Shown piece by piece: positions 60,148 to 64,000 of a stretch of DNA of 64,000 nucleotides (its first letter is position 1; each line of letters starts with the position of its first letter). The DNA is from an uncultured Lachnospiraceae bacterium. GTDB taxonomy: Bacteria > Bacillota > Clostridia > Lachnospirales > Lachnospiraceae. The position numbers and the translations under genes were made by a program. The stretch lies in the NCBI GenBank assembly GCA_910585005.1, contig CAJUCN010000008.1:1-64000 (forward strand), read 5' to 3'. The notes beneath the pieces were generated by a model. It was given only the letters and a program-made list of their open reading frames with translations, had not been told where the DNA came from and ran no database searches.

Positions 60148-60545
60148 AAAATCTTTTATTTTCACGCATCCCTTCCGTATGTATCTGTTTTACCCTGATT
60201 GTCATAGGAGACATGGTGGTCACTCTTTTGTGGGGGAGCGGAGGATCCCCTTTTTTGCTGGTGCTGCTTGGATGGTTGATTGCATGTCAGGTTGTGGATT
60301 GGTTGATGGGCAAGATAGAGTTCCGCAAGTGGAGCCATTATTGTGTGACGGAGTCGGTAATATTGTACTTGTTGTCGCTGGTTGTTTTTGGGATCTTTCT
60401 TTGGGATTCTTGGAATCTTTCCCGGCTGGCGGCTTTTACGGTAATTTTTTTATTCACGGACGGGTTTATCTTTTGGTATTTCCATAAACGTCAGGAAATC
60501 CAGGCAAGGGAGATCAATGAGCTGATCAGGGCGGAAGAAAAATAA
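60144..60545 (+). CDS. DUF3021-family membrane protein
   Basis: This 133-residue protein has four membrane helices (VCICFTLIVIGDMVVTLLW, FLLVLLGWLIACQVVDWLM, VILYLLSLVVFGIFLW, AAFTVIFLFTDGFIFWYF) and a short charged C-terminal tail, exactly the DUF3021 pattern. It is co-translated with the LytTR gene and probably controls that regulator at the membrane, as in the known LytTR-DUF3021 two-gene modules. Confidence 0.88.
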   Translation: MKNLLFSRIPSVCICFTLIVIGDMVVTLLWGSGGSPFLLVLLGWLIACQVVDWLMGKIEFRKWSHYCVTESVILYLLSLVVFGIFLWDSWNLSRLAAFTVIFLFTDGFIFWYFHKRQEIQAREINELIRAEEK

Positions 60546-60615
60546 AGATTTTTTAAAACAGTCTCATTGCATGACCTGTCAAAATAAGCTATGCTTGGGG
60601 TAGGGGGTAGATGAT

Positions 60616-61116
60616 ATGGCAAATGAGGATAAAAAAGATTTTAACGCGATGTTACATGATAGCAAGGACATGCCAAAGTTCCAGACGGTCACAGACCACA
60701 AAAGCATTGAGAAGTATGGCGGAAACAGGATGTATTTTGCCCCGCCCATTGATTATGACAAGGCAATGAAACAAGTTCCATACGGCAAGGTGATTACAGT
60801 CGGGAAGATCCGGGAGTATTTTGCCAAATCAAGAGGCGCAGACTTTACGGAGCCTATCACAGCAGGGATTTTTGTTTCGATTGCAGCATGGGCAAGTTAC
60901 CAGCGTTTAGACGATGAAACGCCTTATTGGAGGACGCTTAAGGCGAAGGGGGAATTAAACGAAAAATATCCTGGGGGTGTTAAGGCGCAGAAAGAAAAGC
61001 TGGAGTCGGAAGGGCATACGGTGATTCAAAAAGGCCGCAAAAATATCAGATATTATGTGAAAGATTATGAAAGCGTTCTTTTCGATCTATTCCAAAACAA
61101 AGAGGCTGCCCTGTAA
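60616..61116 (+). CDS. Alkyltransferase-like (MGMT-fold) protein, no active-site Cys
   Basis: This 166-residue protein resembles the DNA-binding domain of O6-alkylguanine alkyltransferases: QVPYGKVITVGKIREYFAKS (winged-helix), then a Gly/Lys-rich end (EKYPGGVKAQKEKLESEG). Where MGMT has PCHR with the alkyl-accepting Cys, this protein has PYWRTL, so it cannot transfer alkyl groups. It fits alkyltransferase-like proteins that bind alkylated DNA and recruit repair. The N-terminal about 45 residues are extra. It has its own terminator. The call rests on motif similarity. Confidence 0.65.
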   Translation: MANEDKKDFNAMLHDSKDMPKFQTVTDHKSIEKYGGNRMYFAPPIDYDKAMKQVPYGKVITVGKIREYFAKSRGADFTEPITAGIFVSIAAWASYQRLDDETPYWRTLKAKGELNEKYPGGVKAQKEKLESEGHTVIQKGRKNIRYYVKDYESVLFDLFQNKEAAL

Positions 61117-61187
61117 TTTCAGAAAGCCTGTAGTCAAACAAGATTGGGCATGGCCTGGAGAAATGAAAATTCATGTAAAAAGCCTGG

Positions 61188-61221
61188 GAGCGAAACAAAA
61201 TGGTTTTGCTCTCAATTTTTT
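61188..61221 (+). terminator. Intrinsic terminator
   Basis: The arms GAGCGAAAC (61188-61196) and GTTTTGCTC (61203-61211) pair with one mismatch around a 6-base loop, followed within four bases by a T-run. It ends the alkyltransferase-like gene. Confidence 0.7.
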
Positions 61222-61287
61222 ATGATGAAGTGAACCATTTAGGAAGTCGTGGCGAATATAGGGTGAACAGGCAATGGAGGTGAGACA

Positions 61288-61812
61288 TTGGACGCAAGAG
61301 AAATTGAAAGATGTATTGATGAGTTTGGCACGGATATCTATCGGTTTTGCCTGAAGCTTTGTATGGATCAGACAGACGCTGAGGATTTATACCAGCAGAC
61401 GTTCCTTAAGGCATTGGAAACCACATGGACGCTGGATTGGGAACAAAATCCCAGGGCATTGTTTTTTTCATTGGCGCACAATCTTTGGAGAAGTGACAGG
61501 CGGAAAATGGCACGCCGGAACAGAATCGCTCCCTGCGGTCATTTGGACGAAAATGTACATGAGACATTACGGTTAGAGGAAAATATGGAAGAAAATCTGT
61601 TCCAAAAAGAACTGATAGCGGAAGTGGACCGGATGATTCAGGAGCTTCCGGAAAAAATCCGGGTGCCGCTTATCTTGTTTTATCTTTCGGACTGCTCTAT
61701 AGAGCAGATAGCAGCAATTATAAAAAAGCCGCCTGGAACCGTGAAAAGCAGGTTGTTTAAGGGAAGGAACCTGATCAAAAAAAGATTGGAGGATATTGGC
61801 TATGAAGGATAA
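61288..61812 (+). CDS. ECF-type RNA polymerase sigma factor
   Basis: This 174-residue sigma factor has region 2 (CIDEFGTDIYRFCLKLCMDQTDAEDLYQQTFLKAL) and region 4 (LPEKIRVPLILFYLSDCSIEQIAAIIKKPPGTVKSRLFKGR). It starts at TTG behind GGAGGTGAG. It overlaps the next gene by 11 bases, heading a three-gene unit (sigma, small membrane protein, zinc-ribbon membrane protein) that looks like an envelope-stress module. It is different from the sigma factor at 39395. Confidence 0.93.
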   Translation: MDAREIERCIDEFGTDIYRFCLKLCMDQTDAEDLYQQTFLKALETTWTLDWEQNPRALFFSLAHNLWRSDRRKMARRNRIAPCGHLDENVHETLRLEENMEENLFQKELIAEVDRMIQELPEKIRVPLILFYLSDCSIEQIAAIIKKPPGTVKSRLFKGRNLIKKRLEDIGYEG

Positions 61813-62179
61813 CCGTTTTGATCCGCAGACGGACCGGGCCATCCGGGATTCTATGAAGCTGAAGGATGAGCCGTCCAGGGAATTAAACGATAAATTGAAA
61901 GAAGCAGTGTACCGGAAGGAAAAAGCTTTGCAAAAACAGCCTGCAATATACCGCTTGTCTTTTTGGTACCTGCCTATGATTTTTAATTTGGTAACATTTG
62001 GCGCGCTGGCAATCATTGCCCTTATGGTGGTCAACAACGTCTATCTGTCTTATGTGATTGCTGGCATCTGCATATATATTGGGATTTCCGGCGTGTTGCT
62101 TACGGCAGTGGGGGTAAAAAGGGCAAACTTCAAAGAGGAGTTGGCAATCCATGTTGAGAAAAGGGGTGCATTGGCATGA
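61802..62179 (+). CDS. Small membrane protein, putative anti-sigma
   Basis: This 125-residue protein has about 55 charged residues followed by two helices (YLPMIFNLVTFGALAIIALMVV and VYLSYVIAGICIYIGISGVLLTAV). Gene position overlapping the sigma factor and the short soluble N terminus suggest an anti-sigma factor, although no zinc-binding motif is visible. The ATG at 61802 is chosen over a TTG two codons earlier. It overlaps the next gene by 4 bases. Confidence 0.6.
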   Translation: MKDNRFDPQTDRAIRDSMKLKDEPSRELNDKLKEAVYRKEKALQKQPAIYRLSFWYLPMIFNLVTFGALAIIALMVVNNVYLSYVIAGICIYIGISGVLLTAVGVKRANFKEELAIHVEKRGALA

Positions 62180-63069
62180 AACAAACAAATAATAAAAAAT
62201 TTTTATTCTATCTTGGTATTTTGGCAGTCATACTGTTAGTCTCTTTGCGGTTTGGCTTGTATTTTTTGAAAATTGGCGGCTTTAGCGGTCTTTCGGTTTG
62301 GCTCCCTGTCTTGCTTTTGGGCTGTATTGTGTTTGCCTTTGGCACATCGGCTTTCTTTGGGGCATGGGTGTACCGGGACTGTAAAATGCGGAGCGATGAC
62401 CCATTTTTATGGGCGGCGGTGGTTTTCATTGCTACGCCCTTTGTGGGATTGCTGATTTATTTCCTGCGCCGTCCGGAAGTCAAAAGGGCTTGCCCGGCCT
62501 GCAGCCATCGGATCTCGTTAAAGGCAAAATATTGTGAAAAATGTGGGACACAGGTTGAAAATAAGGAGGATGATGATATGGTACTAAGACAAAACACTCG
62601 GGATTTACGGTTTTTATTTGCGGGAACAATCAGCATGGTGTTGATGCTGCTATGCCTTTTTGGTTTTATGGCCAGTGTTTTTACAGGAGATGGCGTAAAC
62701 ACGGATGTTACTTCCAATGAGCGGGTTTGGAACCTTGGCGTCATCAACATGAATAGCAGCAGTTACAACGGCGGCATCTGGAAACTGGATTTTCAAAGCG
62801 CCAGCAATGGATTTATCAAGGAGCAGAATATGACGGTTGAAGATGCGAATTCCCAGGTTCTTTATGCTGACATTTCCTGTCAGACGGTGCCGGAAGGCGC
62901 AACGCTGGTTTTATGGCTGGTGCAGGGAGATGTAGCGGAGTCCGTTGATGTAACCAACCTTTCCAAACCGCTGGAATACCCTTTGGGTGCATTTCAAAAT
63001 GGAAAAGTCTGTGTAAGGCTTCAGATCAATGGTGTAGAAGATACCGTTTCAGAAATATATGTTCGGTGA
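62176..63069 (+). CDS. Zinc-ribbon membrane protein
   Basis: This 297-residue protein starts with two helices (FYLGILAVILLVSLRFGLYFL and LPVLLLGCIVFAFGTSAFFGAWVYRDC), then a zinc ribbon of the type CPACSHRISLKAKYCEKCG (two CxxC pairs), another helix (FLFAGTISMVLMLLCLFGFM) and an extracytoplasmic beta-sandwich of about 120 residues. This is a common layout of stress-linked, sigma-controlled membrane proteins. It is co-translated with the two genes before it. Zinc may stabilise its cytoplasmic hairpin; its role is unknown. Confidence 0.75.
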   Translation: MKQTNNKKFLFYLGILAVILLVSLRFGLYFLKIGGFSGLSVWLPVLLLGCIVFAFGTSAFFGAWVYRDCKMRSDDPFLWAAVVFIATPFVGLLIYFLRRPEVKRACPACSHRISLKAKYCEKCGTQVENKEDDDMVLRQNTRDLRFLFAGTISMVLMLLCLFGFMASVFTGDGVNTDVTSNERVWNLGVINMNSSSYNGGIWKLDFQSASNGFIKEQNMTVEDANSQVLYADISCQTVPEGATLVLWLVQGDVAESVDVTNLSKPLEYPLGAFQNGKVCVRLQINGVEDTVSEIYVR

Positions 63070-63156
63070 TAACGGTAAGAGCCACTTTACGATTTCGGGG
63101 TGTTAAGTTACAATAATGCTGTATCAATGATGCGGTAAAATAAAGGTGGCGGATTT

Positions 63157-63720
63157 ATGTTTAAGATTTTAGTGGTGGAGGATGACCTTCCCTTAAGTGC
63201 GGGGCTGCCGGTAATCTTTTTGACTGCAAATGACCTGGAAGAAGATGTGATAGGTGGTTTTGATCTGGGAGCAGATGACTATATTACCAAACCCTTTAAC
63301 ACGGAGATTCTGATGCGCCGCCTGGAGGTTGCACTGCGGCGTAACCACCCGCCTGTAAAAACATTGGCGGATCGTTACGATGACGGTTTCCTTTGCCTGG
63401 ACTTTGGCGCTCTTATTGCGATCCGGAACGGTGAAAAGCTGGCGATCACCCCTAATGAGTATAAAATACTCCGGCACTTGACCGCCAGCCCGGGCAATCT
63501 TGTAACCCGGCAGATCTTGCTGGAAAAGCTGTGGGACTGTGAGGGGAACTACATTGACGACCATACGCTTACCGTGACTATGAACCGGCTGCGGGCGAAG
63601 ATTGAAGAGGCAGAGCATTGCCGCATCCGCACGGTCAGGGGAATGGGGTATATCTGGACAGGAACCAATCTTGAGGAAAGCGCCGGGGGCAGTGCATGTG
63701 GCATGGAGGAAAGGGCATGA
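63157..63720 (+). pseudogene. OmpR-family response regulator with deleted receiver core
   Basis: The chain (187 residues) begins MFKILVVEDDLPLSAG, then jumps to LPVIFLTANDLEEDVIGG...YITKPF, with a complete winged-helix DNA-binding domain after about 90 (LAITPNEYKILRHLTASP...VTMNRLRAKIEE...IRTVRGMGYIW). About 60 residues between the first strand and the fourth strand are absent, including the phospho-acceptor Asp, so phosphorylation control is lost. The acidic pair and Lys remain. The frame is not broken, and the DNA-binding half may still act. It overlaps the next start codon by 4 bases. Confidence 0.85.
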
Positions 63721-63824
63721 GAAAAATTAGATACAGGTCAATACCAGTAAGCGCCATACTGGCAGCCATAGCAATTTTGACCATTCTTTTGGGCATACTG
63801 TGGGAGGGGATCCCGCCTGCTTAA
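63717..63824 (+). pseudogene. Sensor histidine kinase N-terminal fragment
   Basis: The start codon overlaps the regulator stop, as expected for its partner kinase. Thirty-five codons (MRKIRYRSIPVSAILAAIAILTIL...) give a first membrane helix, then a stop at 63822. The sequence after WEGIPP is joined to an ABC ATPase in another frame, so almost the entire kinase is missing. Confidence 0.7.
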
Positions 63825-63936
63825 AACGACGAGCCGGGAATTTCATCAGACTATTATAATGATTACCCATAATCTGGATATCGCACAAATGGCTGACCGT
63901 GTGATACGGATAGAGGACGGGCGGATGGTATGTTAA
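63817..63936 (+). pseudogene. MacB/LolD-type ABC ATPase C-terminal fragment
   Basis: The frame reads LLKTTSREFHQTIIMITHNLDIAQMADRVIRIEDGRMVC, the H-loop and last strand of an export ATPase like the one at the window start. Walker A, signature and Walker B are gone. A short frame starting at 63930 (MLKNKYSISN) resembles the start of an FtsX permease but is soon interrupted; sense like KITALTAEK resumes in another frame up to the window end. Confidence 0.7.
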
Positions 63937-64000
63937 AAAACAAATATAGCATATCCAACCGAAATAACAATTAAGATTACCGCACTGACGGCCGAAAAAG

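Noticed and set aside
1..64000. CRISPR arrays, rRNA and tRNA genes, integrases, transposases
   Set aside because: No regularly spaced repeats, no tRNA cloverleaf with a CCA-type end and no recombinase motifs were seen, although a covariance-model search could not be run.

Overview
The window looks like a chromosomal segment of a Gram-positive gut Clostridium relative, most likely family Lachnospiraceae. The reasons are family content (Ptb-Buk butyrate kinase pair, DUF5721 and DUF3048 proteins, BlaI/BlaR-like pair, LytTR-DUF3021 pair, PadR-HAAS pair, AgrA/AgrC-type LytTR system), strong GGAGG ribosome sites, and sigma-A promoters with a T-box leader. The species cannot be named from the sequence. 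No rRNA, tRNA, CRISPR array, integrase or intact insertion sequence was found.

Layout. (1) 1-5130: MacB/FtsX-type ABC transporter (ATPase cut by the window edge) and a secreted serine hydrolase lacking part of its N-terminal domain. (2) 5131-15400: an AT-rich accessory island with acetyltransferases, a DUF5655 nuclease-like protein, a BsuBI/PstI-type restriction-modification pair with an intact methylase but a broken endonuclease, a Nudix hydrolase, a nucleotidyltransferase, a kinase-acetyltransferase fusion, and a graveyard of gene fragments (HAD, Nudix, GNAT and unknowns). (3) 15402-24210: HAD phosphatase, GNAT, XRE regulator, nitrilase-family amidase, PadR-HAAS pair, and an AraC regulator with two GH13 alpha-glucosidases of probably complementary 1,6 and 1,4 specificity. 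(4) 24365-38421: BlaI/BlaR-like pair, ptb-buk, a LacI-controlled maltodextrin-type ABC importer with a debranching enzyme, and a stand-alone TrpB2 behind a Trp T-box. (5) 38509-50119: SDR oxidoreductase, ECF sigma/membrane protein/ABC operon, small enzymes, two orphan low-complexity proteins, and DUF4091 and DUF3048 proteins. (6) 50273-58022: an agr-like LytTR two-component system divergent from a broken agrB, a two-subunit ABC exporter (one subunit frameshifted) and a truncated adenylation gene fused by deletion to the tail of another ABC exporter. (7) 58216-63936: membrane-anchored protein, LytTR-DUF3021 pair, alkyltransferase-like protein, a second ECF sigma operon, then a response regulator, kinase and ABC genes each shortened by deletion.

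How the genes work together. The GH13 pair, LacI/ABC importer and debranching enzyme form a capability for importing and hydrolysing alpha-glucans. Ptb-Buk can turn butyryl-CoA into butyrate and ATP. TrpB2 under a Trp T-box suggests indole salvage. Several regulator-plus-membrane-protein modules point to cell-envelope and export stress sensing.

The most striking feature is the number of genes broken by one-base slips in homopolymers or by clean internal deletions (about 3.2, 5.9, 9.7, 12.6, 53.1, 56.7, 57.5, 63.2 and 63.8 kb). Either this strain is shedding accessory functions, or some junctions are assembly errors. The best candidate for an unusual system is the agr-like signalling, export and adenylation cluster at 50.3-57.7 kb, which carries a 21-bp-phased direct repeat fitting a LytTR operator. 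All identifications come from reading motifs; no database search was run.
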